From Kalmusia sp. IMI 367209 (lineage: Eukaryota; Ascomycota; Dothideomycetes; Pleosporales; Didymosphaeriaceae): a DNA stretch of 64,000 nucleotides. The stretch covers positions 2,790,001-2,854,000 of the forward strand of contig JAPEUQ010000001.1 in NCBI GenBank assembly GCA_027946365.1. Reading direction: 5' to 3'. Shown in pieces: positions 1 to 10,584 of the stretch. The position numbers were made by a program, and so were the translations under genes. The stretch's first letter is position 1. Each line of letters starts with the position of its first letter. The notes under the pieces are model-generated. The model saw nothing but the letters and a program-made list of their open reading frames with translations, did not search any database and was not told the DNA's origin.

Positions 1-2183
1 TATCGGCCTTTCATGGTGGAGTAGAGCTTGTTACGCACGTCAAGAAGAAGGCAGCATCCCAGAGTAGCGACCTGGGCACCGAGGAAGATGAAAGGAGACA
101 GTTGCAAGTCTCTCTTGAGACTGCGGAACTTCAATTAGGATTTCGCTTTTCCACAGAGGAAGCGCGATTCGGAGACATTGTCCGCGTAGGAGATGGTCTG
201 TACCCTGCACGTCCGAAGTCCGTAAGCAACACCTGTACTGACGACAACACAGCTATTGCACGCGACCGCTTACTCCACATCGCTGTAGTGATACAAACTG
301 ATATCATAATGAGTCTCCAGCTAGCCTCCAAGTACGAAAATGCAGTTGTCGACTTCAAATTGTTGCAAGTGGCAGCGGTTGCGAATCGCAGAGATGCGAT
401 TGATGCTCTGGATGAACTGAAACAAAGGATCTTCCTGCGAAGGCCCTCACTGTCTACATTTTCCGGCTCGTCTAACTTTCTTTGTGATACGCAGGGCTGT
501 CCTGAGTCGCCCCCAGCCTCGCGGAGTGTTTCTTCTTGTCCCGTTTCAGAGATCTCGCTTCCCAACACGGTTAGCAGCTCTGCAAATGGAGATTCGATGC
601 AGCGTGAGAACGGATTATCTGCCATACTAGTCCGATACTTCTATGAGAAAAAGAGGGGCACAGCCGTCTCGAATACATCGAACTATTTTCATCTCCTCGA
701 CTCTGCAGCCAAGAGCAACAATTTTCGACCAGCACTTCATTACTTACTGCGAGGGAAAAGTCCAGAAGAGCGGGCTCTTATCATGAAGGACATTGACGAG
801 ATCATCGCAGCGTACCAGGGTTTGAGGATAGAGGGCGATCGGGCGGATGCACTAGCAAGGTTGACTGGCAACCAGGAAGGTTCAAAAAGAGACACACTAG
901 CTGTGCTCCAGGGTGGATCTACATCTCAACGAGAAACAAAAGTGCTTCACCAAGACGCACTCCGGCTATTGAAGGAGCTTCCACCGTTGCCTAAAGGCGA
1001 AAACGCACAATATCCCGCCTACAACCACAACATACTTGATGCCGAAGACGAGCGCAGGTTGAGCAAGTGGGTCGAGGAACAGCGGCAACAGCCGATACCT
1101 TTGGTGTCAAGATGGTCGTCGACATCAGCTGGAAGCTCAACGTACTCGGAACACACGGTGTGCTCGTCCGATCCGCCATCTTTATACGGTCATGATTCAA
1201 GGTCTTCATCACGAGCATCAACTAGATCTCCTGCAGAACCAGCATCCCCGTCAACACAGTACTTTCCAAGCAACCCCAATTCCACGCACGGCACGATACC
1301 CTTCTGGTCACTAGACACAATCAAAGACCCACCGAATAATTCCTCGCTTGCTTCATCCCGCACGAACTCTCCTATGCGTCAACATCCCTCACGTTCTCTC
1401 ACCCCGACATTTGGAGCACAGCGTCCTCACACACCCACAGACAGGAGTCGAAACCCCTCCCCCGAACCTCGCGGCCGGTCTCGCGTTCATCTTCTTCCCA
1501 CCGATGACTGGCGCTACAATACAGACACCGTCCACATGCTCCACCAACTCCGACCTATAGAGTCTTCATCACAACTCTCTATCACGCCCTCCGTTAAATC
1601 CACCGTAACGACTGGCGCCCAAGAAAAAATGATGAAGGGTCGCCCCTGCAAAGACAACAACTACTGGGGCTTCTGTAAAGGCGCCTGGGCTACCCGTGAG
1701 GACACAAAGAAAGGCCTTGCCCTAACTTCCCGCCCCGAAGGCATGTTCAACACAACTCAAGTATGGCAGTGCAAACACTGTCTCTTTGAAGGCGCATCAT
1801 TTTCCACACCCCACCCTACGAAAAAGAACAAGAAAGAAGTCATCATCGATCCGAAAATTCATGTTTCTGCGACGGGAATACGTTATCGCTGGTCCTTCCT
1901 CGCGAAATCGCATGTCAAGAAGACGAATTACGGGTCTGGCTCTCGCGCTGAAGATATGATTAATTGCAATTACGGATGTGTGATTTGTAGTATGGAGGGC
2001 AGCGTGACGGGGATCTATGGCAGTGTGGAGACGCTGATGAACCATGTTGCTCACGAACATATTTGGACAGGAGGCATGAACGTCGCAACTATGTCGAGGA
2101 ATAAGATTATTGTGGGGAGGACGGCGAGTGCTGAGGAAGATTGGGATGCCAATATTCCGGGGAAAGAGGTTTTGCTGTTTTAG
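1..2183 (+). CDS. Unrecognised fungal protein with Ser/Pro-rich middle and Cys/His-rich C-terminus (5' partial)
   Basis: The reading frame is open from base 3, with no ATG near the edge, so the gene begins upstream of the window. I place an intron at 196..252: donor GTCTGT, branch TACTGAC, acceptor ACAG. It is 57 nt and in frame; removing it joins VRVGD to AIARDRLLHI, which reads as one helical segment. About 707 residues are visible. The N-terminal third looks helical and charged. The middle (about residues 290-520) is rich in Ser, Pro and Thr and probably disordered. The C-terminus holds paired cysteines and histidines (WQCKHC, CNYGCVIC, NHVAHEH), which could bind zinc. I do not recognise the family and assign no function. 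Confidence 0.75.
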   Translation, partial: SAFHGGVELVTHVKKKAASQSSDLGTEEDERRQLQVSLETAELQLGFRFSTEEARFGDIVRVGDGLYPARPKSVSNTCTDDNTAIARDRLLHIAVVIQTDIIMSLQLASKYENAVVDFKLLQVAAVANRRDAIDALDELKQRIFLRRPSLSTFSGSSNFLCDTQGCPESPPASRSVSSCPVSEISLPNTVSSSANGDSMQRENGLSAILVRYFYEKKRGTAVSNTSNYFHLLDSAAKSNNFRPALHYLLRGKSPEERALIMKDIDEIIAAYQGLRIEGDRADALARLTGNQEGSKRDTLAVLQGGSTSQRETKVLHQDALRLLKELPPLPKGENAQYPAYNHNILDAEDERRLSKWVEEQRQQPIPLVSRWSSTSAGSSTYSEHTVCSSDPPSLYGHDSRSSSRASTRSPAEPASPSTQYFPSNPNSTHGTIPFWSLDTIKDPPNNSSLASSRTNSPMRQHPSRSLTPTFGAQRPHTPTDRSRNPSPEPRGRSRVHLLPTDDWRYNTDTVHMLHQLRPIESSSQLSITPSVKSTVTTGAQEKMMKGRPCKDNNYWGFCKGAWATREDTKKGLALTSRPEGMFNTTQVWQCKHCLFEGASFSTPHPTKKNKKEVIIDPKIHVSATGIRYRWSFLAKSHVKKTNYGSGSRAEDMINCNYGCVICSMEGSVTGIYGSVETLMNHVAHEHIWTGGMNVATMSRNKIIVGRTASAEEDWDANIPGKEVLLF

Positions 2184-2628
2184 GGGCGTAGGGCTGGATC
2201 CCATCGTTCCTTTCTCTTGAATGTCTTTTGCTGTCCAGCGTTCACGTTACGTATTAGCGATTTTTGTGAGCGTTTATATTCAGGTCAGGAATTAGATTGG
2301 TGGATGGCGCTTAGTTTGATACCCTGTCACAATACAATTATATCTGCGACTACATACGCGTATTATTTCAACCCAATTTTATGCCAAAATCTTTTACACA
2401 ATGACTAAACTAGCCAAATTATGCCCTTTCGATGTTTTTCACGTTATAGCGAACTGACTTTAGCGCCTGACCCCGGACGATGTCGCAATAGCATAGGCGA
2501 CACGCTACTCAAAGATCAACATTATCGAACCCCATGTCCTTATACCCCTCCTGCAGCCACCTTTCTGCTCAATCATTAACATCCCACATACCATATTAGA
2601 AACCGACGGTACTTTCGGTAAGATCAGA
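2184..2628. other. Intergenic spacer
   Basis: This holds the 3' flank of the Cys/His-tailed gene and the promoter of the methyltransferase gene. A pyrimidine-rich stretch lies at about 2530-2590, ahead of the start at 2629. I see no RNA gene or repeat. Confidence 0.5.
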
Positions 2629-3699
2629 ATGGTATCTACAATCCACCCACAGGCCACATCCGGCTTCCGCGCCGCTGGGTCATACGACCTCCATCGACCC
2701 AGCTACCCTCCCTCTGCGATAGACGACCTTCTCGCCGCAATTCGTGTGAAAGGCGTTGCTAAAGCTCAAATTGTAGAAATCGGTGCGGGAACAGGCAAGT
2801 TTACGGAGCTACTGGCGTCAGGAGCCGAGCAGTATCGCATAATAGCAGGCGAACCTCATGCTCAAATGCGAGAGATCTTAACAAATAAAGGGCTGAAAGG
2901 TACTACGGTCGTAGCAGATGTTGCGGAGAGATTAGAAAGCGTCGAAGATGGAAGTGCGGATGCGGTTATTATAGCGCAGGTCAGTGATTTAAAAGGGCGG
3001 GGACGCAGTGAAAGGGTAAGGTTGACTGAATAGGCTTTCCAATGGTAAGTAGTGATGAGCGTCCATGTGTTTGATCCGACGAAGATTGTATACGGATTGA
3101 CGCGTCCTAGGTTCGCGACCGTCACAACCCTTGAAGAAATCCGCAGAGTACTACGCCCGAATGGCGGTGGTTTGGGCTTCATCTGGAACGTGGATGACTG
3201 TACGTGTGTCCTTTTTTCCAGGTTGTTCGATCAAGAAGTACGAAACTGATATACTATTTGGGCACTCAGTCAATGCACCCATCAAGAGCACACCTTCAAC
3301 ACCATACGAAGCACGATTAAAAGATATTATTCGAAGTCTACCTAACCCTACCAACCAATACCGCGAGCTGAAATGGAAGGAGTGTCTCCATCCGTCCCAA
3401 CAACAGCTTTTCGATTATCCGTTGTTAGAGCGAGAACTGCCTTGGACCATAGTGCTTTCTAGGCAGGGTATCTGGGAGCGCTTCGCGACAATGACGCAGG
3501 TGTCGAGTCTAGATGGTGCTGAGCTACAGGTAATTAGCCGTCACGAGAAAAGAGTGATTGCTGATTAGTTTCTTAGAAGCTGAAAGATCACGTTTTCCAT
3601 GCCATGCAGGGTGATGATGTAATAGAGGATGCAGAGGGGAACATTGAATTCCACGGCAGAACAGTCTGGTACTGGACATTTCCTTCTTCTGACCGGTGA
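2629..3699 (+). CDS. Class I SAM-dependent methyltransferase
   Basis: Five exons: 2629..2979, 3034..3044, 3111..3199, 3270..3529, 3577..3699, giving 277 residues. Motif I is VEIGAGTGKFTELL (about residues 46-59). The acidic end of the second strand is AGEPHAQM. A later AQAFQWF segment and the HRVLKP-like RRVLRPNGGGLGFIWN loop are typical of the Methyltransf_11/25 fold. WTIVLSRQGIWERF near the C-terminus matches fungal members of this family. The substrate cannot be read from sequence; these are small-molecule or unassigned methyltransferases. Exon 2 is only 11 nt, but it is required to restore AQAFQWFATVTTLEEI. The CmcJ-like gene lies 540 bp downstream on the same strand, so joint action on one metabolite is possible but unproven. 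Confidence 0.85.
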
Positions 3700-4239
3700 A
3701 GGGATTGTTAGAGATTCCTACGGTGTGTAACCTTCATCTACACACCGAAGTTGGGTTACACTCAATAATTCTACCCCTTTAGACTAACCACAAAGTGTGC
3801 AAACTGCAGCTTCCTTCCTAATTCCTCTGTGTGGTCTTACAGTGCTGATCCTCTTTTGCCGATACGAGATCCAACACATGCAGTCAGCATCTGACTGTTT
3901 GATCAAAAAAGAGTGGAAACGACGATATTGGCCCCAATTGCTGGTTTCAGCTGCCTTAGTTATACGGGTTAGATTGTAGCAGAGCTGTTAGGATTACCAA
4001 CAAACAGTTTGCTACATGTTCACATACCCACAGTATCCACAGTCAAATTGTTGTACACCGAGCGCAATTGCTACCTAACAATACTCGCTAATCGAATCCA
4101 ACACAGCGCCACCAACAGTTGGTTAACAGTTGGTCTGAACGACCTCTGATGCTCAATCCGAAAAGGCCCGTTATGGGCTTTATCAACACCTGGATGGAAC
4201 CGTTGGAGTACTATTCATACCAAGGCATCAAATACTACA
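3700..4239. other. Intergenic spacer
   Basis: This is the spacer between the methyltransferase and the CmcJ-like gene. A short open frame at 4119..4301 runs into the next gene in another frame and has no family resemblance. I see nothing else. Confidence 0.5.
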
Positions 4240-5073
4240 ATGACACTAGCTACAGCGCAATTTTTCTCTGGGACTCAAGACGGCAAACCAGCATACCTTG
4301 ACTATGCCACTGGTCAAACGAACCTTCTTCCAGCCAATAAACAGAAAATTCGATTAAACGACATCCGTAACATTACACCACAACCCAGCATCCAAATCAA
4401 CGGCTTCCAAAAAGTAGACTTCACTCCCGCCATACAAGAGCATGACTTCATATCCGCCGACCAGGCAAGCCCATCCACTCAACATGCAATCAGAACGTAC
4501 TATAAGGAATGCGAGGACCTAGTCAGCACCATCACCGGCGCCTCTGAAATAATCGCCTTCCACCACCGCTACAGACAGCAGAACCCGCACGTAGTCGACA
4601 AAGTGAAATCTTACACCACCACACCCGTCCCCGACTTTCACATTGACAACGACATCACCACCGCCTCCGCCCATCTCGAGCGTGTCCTCGGCACACACGA
4701 AGCCTCGCTCTGGACGTCACGCCGCTGGGCCATCATCAACGTGTGGCGCCCTCTGGACACAGTCTTCCAAATGCCACTGGCGCTCCTTGACCCAGCTTCT
4801 ATCCCGATACACCCTTCTAGCCTTGCGGAACCGGTCTGCACGCGGAGCAATTACAAGTCGCACATCCGCGGGCTGAGGTGGCATCCTGAGTATCGGTTTT
4901 GTTACGTGAGCGAGATGGAAGCGAGTGAGGCGCTGTTGTTTGTAGACTATGACTCGTCGAGGAGGTGGAGGATGGGTGGAGTGGCGCATGGGGCGGTGCA
5001 GGAAGTCATGAGAAGGGGCGACGTGCCGCTGAGGAGGTCGGTTGAAGTAAGGTGTTTGGTGTTGTATGAGTAG
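4240..5073 (+). CDS. CmcJ/AsaB/GA4-desaturase-like oxidoreductase
   Basis: A single exon of 277 residues. The order of conserved blocks matches the fungal family named after cephalosporin 7-alpha-methoxylase subunit CmcJ, gibberellin GA4 desaturase and AsaB. They are HDFISADQ (about residue 71), YYKECEDLVSTITGAS (about 90), PDFHIDND (about 130, candidate H-x-D metal ligands), RWAIINVWRPLD (about 163), a PLALLDPASI block, WHPEYRFCYVSEMEASEALLFVDYDS and the closing SVEVRCLVLYE. Members are thought to be Fe(II)-dependent hydroxylases or desaturases acting on small molecules, often in secondary metabolism. The start at 4240 is the first ATG in frame, and its length fits the family. The substrate is unknown. 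Confidence 0.85.
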   Translation: MTLATAQFFSGTQDGKPAYLDYATGQTNLLPANKQKIRLNDIRNITPQPSIQINGFQKVDFTPAIQEHDFISADQASPSTQHAIRTYYKECEDLVSTITGASEIIAFHHRYRQQNPHVVDKVKSYTTTPVPDFHIDNDITTASAHLERVLGTHEASLWTSRRWAIINVWRPLDTVFQMPLALLDPASIPIHPSSLAEPVCTRSNYKSHIRGLRWHPEYRFCYVSEMEASEALLFVDYDSSRRWRMGGVAHGAVQEVMRRGDVPLRRSVEVRCLVLYE

Positions 5074-5930
5074 GAAAGTAATTGAGATGAGGCGGAGCTA
5101 TACAGGGTACTGATTGATGATTGATGAACCCGGGCATTTCTTTATTTATTTGGTTGGCCATGATCAAAGGAGGGCGGTTAGCTAAATTTGTTTTTTCAGG
5201 AAGGTTCATTACGTTATGATAGCTACGAATGATTGCATGCATAGGTATATAGAGACAGATGACAGGTGTTACAATTAGAGTGGTTTCTTGAACGTTACCT
5301 GATGGTCTTTCAAAGTGCTTATAGTGACTCGTGTAAGGACTGTCTTGTGCTTGCTTGTTACAAGCGAAGACGGTTGCTGACGCCCAATGGCTGATCTTTG
5401 GATTCCAGTATTATCCTGCTCATGGAGGCTGTATATACTAGAATAGAGAGTTGAAGGACTTGTTACAAATTGCAAATTAGCACATACGACCAAAGGAACT
5501 TGAATATAGCGCTTCCCGTCCGCTCAGCGGTACTCAAGCAGGTTACCGGCGGATTAGTAGCTAGATCGGTGACGGCTAGCGAATACCCGCTGTTGTATGT
5601 TTTTTTCCTTTTTCTTGGATGCTTTTTGTTTGGTGAACAGGTGGGTGACCATTAGCGAATAGTCTACTGCGGTGCGTTGTTCGCTTGTGAGAAATTGTCA
5701 GAAGGCTTATCGAATTAGCGGACCATTCGACCTAGGTACTATGGTTATGAGGAAACTTAGGAACTTAGAGCAGGGAAGTGAAGCGAACAAGTGATGATCT
5801 TATATGCTCCAAGGAATGATGGTTCCAAATTTTGAAGAACTCGGTCCGCCTAGACTATACCAGTGTACGCCTCGCTATGCAATAAACCACAAATACAAGC
5901 CGTGAAGTCTGAAAAGCTCGTTTAAGACGC
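5074..5930. other. Convergent intergenic spacer
   Basis: The spacer lies between the 3' ends of the CmcJ-like gene and BUD13. It contains only short open frames that look like shadows. No RNA gene or repeat was seen. Confidence 0.5.
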
Positions 5931-6973
5931 TCATTCGTCCATCTGCCAAGCGTATTCCATCTTCTCGATGTTGGCCTTACGGTTCCTGGATTTGAACCAT
6001 TCGCTTTCGAAGCCGTTCCCTCTATTAACACCGTCCCACCGGTGTCCAGGACGGATGCCGTAGCGATTAGGCTGGAAGGCACCCTGGTATAACGGCTTGC
6101 CAGTGATGCTCCGACCAGCTTTCTTCTTGCGCAAGAAACCAGCTGCAGGATCGTTCCATCTTCCCTGCTCTTTCAATTCATCGTTGAGCTCTGCATCGTC
6201 CGCATACCGTGCAATCGTCATGCCCTTTGCGTCCTTCAATTGCTGTTTCCTTCGCTCAGCCTCAGCATTCTGCACATCTCCCCTCGCCGCCCGCTCTTTC
6301 TCCAGTTTCTTCCTTTCCTCCTCTTCCGCTTTTTTTCTCGCTTCTGCTCGCTTCATAGCCACATTTATTATCCGTCCGCTGGCGTCTCGATAGATTGTTT
6401 CGCCAGCACCGCCTTGCTTGGCTGTTTCTGCTGCCATCCTCTTCTCTTCATCCTGCTTCTTCTTCACGGCGGCAGCAACTTGCTCTGCCGTTTGTAGACC
6501 AGCTCTGGCTCCTGATTCCATGAACACGCCTTCCGTGTCTGCTATCGCGGGTGCCTCATCCTCGTCTTCATCGGCCTTCTTTCGGTCGGCAGCGGCGGAG
6601 GCTATGATCGCATCTGCAGCGGCTGCATCTGCGGCGAGTTGTTGGGAGTGTGAGGGTGCGGCGACACCGACTGTTTTCCAAGCGGCGTCTTCCTTTGGTT
6701 TTGACTTCTTCTTAGACTTCTTCGAAGAGAGCGTCATTCTAGCTGTATAGTAGGTCAATAATCTGTATATATAATGCGCATGGTGAGCGAATTGTACATA
6801 CCTATGGTAGGCGCATCATCATCGTCGTCGTCGTCTGCACCTTTGTTCCAACCGGAAAGGTCGTCGTCGTCAATCTTAAGCCCGCCATCTTTAGTTTTTC
6901 GCTTACGCTTTTTCGACTTCTTATCTGAGTCGGCCGTGAGGTAGTTTTTTGCGAGGTAGTCGGCGAGAGACAT
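5931..6973 (-). CDS. BUD13: Pre-mRNA splicing factor Bud13/Cwc26
   Basis: Two exons on the minus strand, 6802..6973 and 5931..6742, giving 327 residues. The protein opens with [15 protein letters not shown], the signature start of Cwc26/Bud13. It continues with a Lys-rich and Asp-rich linker, a long charged coiled-coil region (about residues 150-240) and the conserved C-terminal block [23 protein letters not shown] followed by GFE..WF. That block is the Bud13 domain that binds Snu17 and Pml1 in the RES complex, which retains unspliced pre-mRNA in the nucleus and helps spliceosome activation. The intron 6743..6801 has donor GTATGT. The gene is divergent from the Atl1-like gene. Confidence 0.95.
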
Positions 6974-7503
6974 GTCAGGTTGTGTTGGTTGCGGAGTAGA
7001 AAGTAAATGGACTTGACTGGGCCATCGATACATGCCAAGACATATCCACATTCGTGATCACGTGCACAAGTACTAGCGCGATTCTCAAGCGTTGCTTTCC
7101 CGCCCCTACATCTGACCCTATCAAGCAATCACTTGCCGCTCGTTTAGGAAATTCAAATGGACATTTCACTTTAGCCTTCGGCATGTGTTACTGTGAGAGT
7201 AAAGGACTAGGTATTTCGTACATTTCGCTGGTTAGCGCTTTGAATCTTTCATGGAAACAGATCTTCTATCAAGTCCATCTGGGAACATGATCGCAGTTTG
7301 CTTCTCCAAAGACTTTCGCTTCGTTTGAATGACGTATACTGCAGCCAATCCATGACAGACTGGGTATCGCAGAATTGTATGTGCTGTTTACTAATGATTG
7401 ATGGCTGCTATTCGTAGTATGCCAAGACGCTAAGCCCAGTATACAAAGCGTGAAGTGAGCTTTCCACCTGGATATCTGCGGATTGTACCCTTTTGACATT
7501 GCA
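6974..7503. promoter_or_regulatory. Divergent promoter region, BUD13 and Atl1-like gene
   Basis: About 530 bp separate the two start codons. The region must hold both promoters and 5' UTRs. I see no clear TATA box and no convincing RNA gene. Confidence 0.5.
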
Positions 7504-8147
7504 ATGGCGCGCGGCGAGCGCTCCGAGGAGGCCTATCTATGGTTCTCTTCTGTTTGCGAAGCTATCCAAGAAGTTCCATACGGCAAAGTCACGACATACG
7601 CGCATATCGCGAGACTGGTCGGGAAGCGTAGGCTACTATTGATCTCCGGCATGACTACACCTCGCTAACCAGAGTGCGACACCAGCTCAGTGCCCAAGGT
7701 ATGACGTTCCGCACGCGGCAAGTGAACTGGACGTGACGTCGTGTAGACAAGTAGGCGTTTGTCTTAAACACCTACCAGCTGCATCTACCGATCCGAGCAA
7801 GAAGAGCCCGCAATGGCACGATGGCAACGTTCCTTGGCAGCGCGTGATCAACGCCAAAGGGGGGATCAGTCCAAGGTCAGTCTAGGCTTCTTTGTCTCCA
7901 TGAACCCTCGGTTGCCTGTTCGCTGACAGGACAAAGAGGACCGAACGGAGCGAGCCGCCAGGCCTCCGCCCTTCGAGCTGAGGGCGTGGAGGTGACGCAG
8001 GGCGCCATGGGCGAGTTCAGTGTCGACTTTGAGAGATACGGATGGTTTCCATCAGTCTTGCCTAGCGAAGCGGAGCAGGTGGAGAGCAGCAGCGAGGAAG
8101 ACGAGGAAGACGAAGAAGAGGCCGATGCGGCTGCATACCATACCTGA
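7504..8147 (+). CDS. atl1: Alkyltransferase-like protein (Atl1/MGMT-like, catalytic Cys absent)
   Basis: Four exons: 7504..7627, 7686..7698 (13 nt), 7747..7875 and 7937..8147, giving 158 residues. EVPYGKVTTYAHIARLVG is the winged-helix DNA-binding start of the MGMT family. PQCPRQVGVCLKHLP follows. The active-site box, which is PCHRV in true O6-alkylguanine transferases, reads VPWQRVI, with Trp in place of the accepting Cys. This is the hallmark of Atl proteins, which bind O6-alkylguanine and pass it to nucleotide excision repair. The C-terminus adds an acidic tail (SSSEEDEEDEEEADA). The last acceptor is AAAG at 7936; the CAG just before it gives a broken frame. An in-frame ATG at 7483 is also possible. 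Confidence 0.9.
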
Positions 8148-9191
8148 GGCATGGGATCGAGCGTTTGCTTTGGATTACACGTTACTATCGCGAAAGGGTG
8201 ATTGATGGATCAAGTGCAGCCCTGATAACACGTGCCGCGGAGGTGGCTACCCGCGGGCTGTCAACAATCCACCGCCTGGATAAACATGGCACGGGCAGCG
8301 ATGGGTGATTGCGTTGGGGGACCGACAGGCAGGGAGGCAGATAGCTAGTTGCCGGACCCGAAAAGGGCGCTGGGGAAGTGCCGCCGAATGAGGACTGGTA
8401 CCAAGATGCGTGCTATGAGCGGCCCATGTCATGATCGCGATGCAAGCAATTTGGAGCGAGGGGCGTGTCGAGATGAATGCATCTGGATTGCGACATACGC
8501 GACCGTAGGCGTCCGACAAAAAGCGGGGATGGCCGGAGCTCAGCATCAAGGCTGGGGGGCACTCGAAACCCGCTCAGCCTCCAACCACACGCCCACGTTC
8601 GGCCATCCAAGGCGCATGATGGATGCCATCATGTCATGGGCGCCGATGTCATCATTCACGCTCAGCAGGCCGCCAGCTCCAGGCACGCAGACCAAGTTCC
8701 CAGCTCGCCGCACCGGGCCTCGGCGAATCGGAACGCGTCTCACGTGGATGCTTCCATCACCAAGGTGCTCTCTTATCGCTGGCCAGGCACAATAGAGGAA
8801 GTGGGGATGGCCTACGCCGCGCGCTCTCATAAAGCCCCAGCTTCGCCGCAGCCACCTGTTCGCTCTACTGCATCACAAGCGTTCCTTTGTTCGTATAACT
8901 GCACTTGCATCGCCACCTGTGCACTGGTTTCCCATAGCTCAGACTGAGTCACCCCTCAGAGTCATCTCCAAGACAGATCCGAAGAACAGTCACACTTTCT
9001 CTTACCAGTCGGACCTTATTAGTACCTTCTTGTCATACCAGCCAACCCTTCCACTTGCTGCCTACCTTCTATCTCTCTTCCTCATACACACTACCTAATC
9101 TACCTAGCCACCTATAGCCCTCAATCTCCCGTTCCCGTATAGGACCCAGATACCCTCGACCACTACCAGCCAACAGGCTCTCAACAGCACC
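8148..9191. other. Long spacer and leader of the gene at 9192
   Basis: About 1 kb with no supported gene. Several overlapping GC-rich open frames on both strands (8250-8950) look like composition effects. The last 250 bp before 9192 are rich in C and T and poor in G on the plus strand, as expected for the core promoter and 5' UTR of a strongly expressed fungal gene. Confidence 0.5.
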
Positions 9192-9755
9192 ATGGCATCG
9201 GAGCAGACCTTCACCAGCGACCTGCGTAGCGGAGCCAAAGAGTGCAACCGCGACAAGACTTCCCGCGTGAAGTGGGCGCATGGCGCCTCGTATGGACCTG
9301 GCCGTCGTGCCGAGGAAAACCGTCCCCGCCCTGCCAGGGTCGCTACCATGCCCAAGTATGCTACTCAAGCTCTCAAGCATGAAATGTATGCTAACATGCC
9401 CAGGGGTCCTTCTGGTATCAACAAGACCCGCACCGCTATCAAGAACGACATCGCGTACGCTAGTGGCGATTCATCGGCCGACGAAGAGGTCGACCACCCT
9501 TCCGCTGCTCCCGTTCCCGACGCTGGGGTAGCTTACTCCTTCGATGCCGAGCGTGGACCCAGCCATGGCAGCCAGATTCTGGGACTCGCCCTGGCGAAGG
9601 CCATCGAGCGCTACGAGGTCCGCGAGACTGATAAGCTGATCCAGAACGAATACGAGGTACTTCGTTTGGATGAGGAGGCACTTTCGCCCGCTCCAAAGGC
9701 CGCTCGTAAGGGCGTGGCTCCCGAGGACGAGGACTACGAATTCATTGATGCATGA
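9192..9755 (+). CDS. Small conserved hypothetical protein (187 aa)
   Basis: An uninterrupted frame of 187 residues beginning at an ATG in good context (AGCACCATGG). Codon use favours C at third positions, as in highly expressed fungal genes, and a pyrimidine-rich leader precedes it. The N-terminal half is basic (KECNRDKTSRVKW, GPGRRAEENRPRPARV), the middle has an acidic stretch (SGDSSADEEVD), and a helix ALAKAIERYEVRETDKLIQNEY lies near residue 140. The end is acidic (PEDEDYEFIDA). There is no signal peptide or membrane segment. I do not recognise a named domain and assign no function. Confidence 0.8.
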   Translation: MASEQTFTSDLRSGAKECNRDKTSRVKWAHGASYGPGRRAEENRPRPARVATMPKYATQALKHEMYANMPRGPSGINKTRTAIKNDIAYASGDSSADEEVDHPSAAPVPDAGVAYSFDAERGPSHGSQILGLALAKAIERYEVRETDKLIQNEYEVLRLDEEALSPAPKAARKGVAPEDEDYEFIDA

Positions 9756-10584
9756 ACTAGGGTGTTATTGACACTCATTCCTCTTCATCACTTGTATATT
9801 TCCCTCATGAGCGCATCGCCATGTTTGCTTTTCGGCGTTTGTTTGAGACGGTATTCACATCGGCACGCCCTATACCACTGGTAGTGTTTTGGGTATTTTG
9901 CATTGTAACGGTTATCGGGCTGCATCAACAGGCGAGCGTTCGGCGCTTTCTGAGGACTTGAGCGGCCATACCGGCTTCCAGTCTGCTTTGGGACATTGCG
10001 TTTGGTTTTGCTGCGAAGGAGAATGCGACGGGTAACGACTACGGTTCTCTGCGGACGGATCTTGTTTAGCTTGTCGCGTTTGTTGACTCCTAATTCCACA
10101 TTGATTAGTGTTGAGGGCCATGAATTCATGGTCCTCTAAACAACACAGCCTGCTCACCGTGCATTCTGGCCACAAGTGACAAATGTGCTTGCGCGTCACC
10201 CCCCGCAATCTGAAAGCGGCAGCTATGGCATTTCTAGCCGGAAACATGATCGCGCCGCTGATGAAGGTGAAGGGCGGTTCGCTGTCGATCGCACCGCTAG
10301 TGCATACGTCATGAGAACACCACCTCTCGATCGTATGTTACGACGTCTGAACCACAGAAGTTCACCCGACGGAACCATAAGACAGTGGTTGTGTTTGTGC
10401 ATCAGCTCACTCACCAGACGTCGCAGTACGCGCAAGTCATTCGCCACAGCGCTGCTTTGTCACACTCCGTTATCTTATCCTCAACAGCTGAGCCCCCTTG
10501 CCCAGCTCCGTATCACTTCTTTATGGCACCACCCTAAACACTCAACCCTGCGAACAACATTTTCAGAGTGCAAACTCTGCCATT
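9756..10584. other. Intergenic spacer
   Basis: This is the 3' flank of the 187-residue gene and the promoter of the esterase gene. Open frames on both strands are short and unlike any protein I know. Confidence 0.45.

Noticed and set aside
2629..5073. Methyltransferase plus CmcJ-like pair as a secondary-metabolite cluster
   Set aside because: No synthase, transporter or regulator accompanies them here; two tailoring-type genes alone do not make a cluster.
7921..7930. CAG at 7929 as acceptor of the last intron in the Atl1-like gene
   Set aside because: It puts the final exon out of frame and meets a stop; the AAAG acceptor at 7936 restores GPNGASRQASALRAEGV.
8250..8950. Several overlapping open frames over 90 codons on both strands
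   Set aside because: They overlap each other in many frames, are rich in Arg, Ser and Pro, and show no motif; GC-rich composition explains them.
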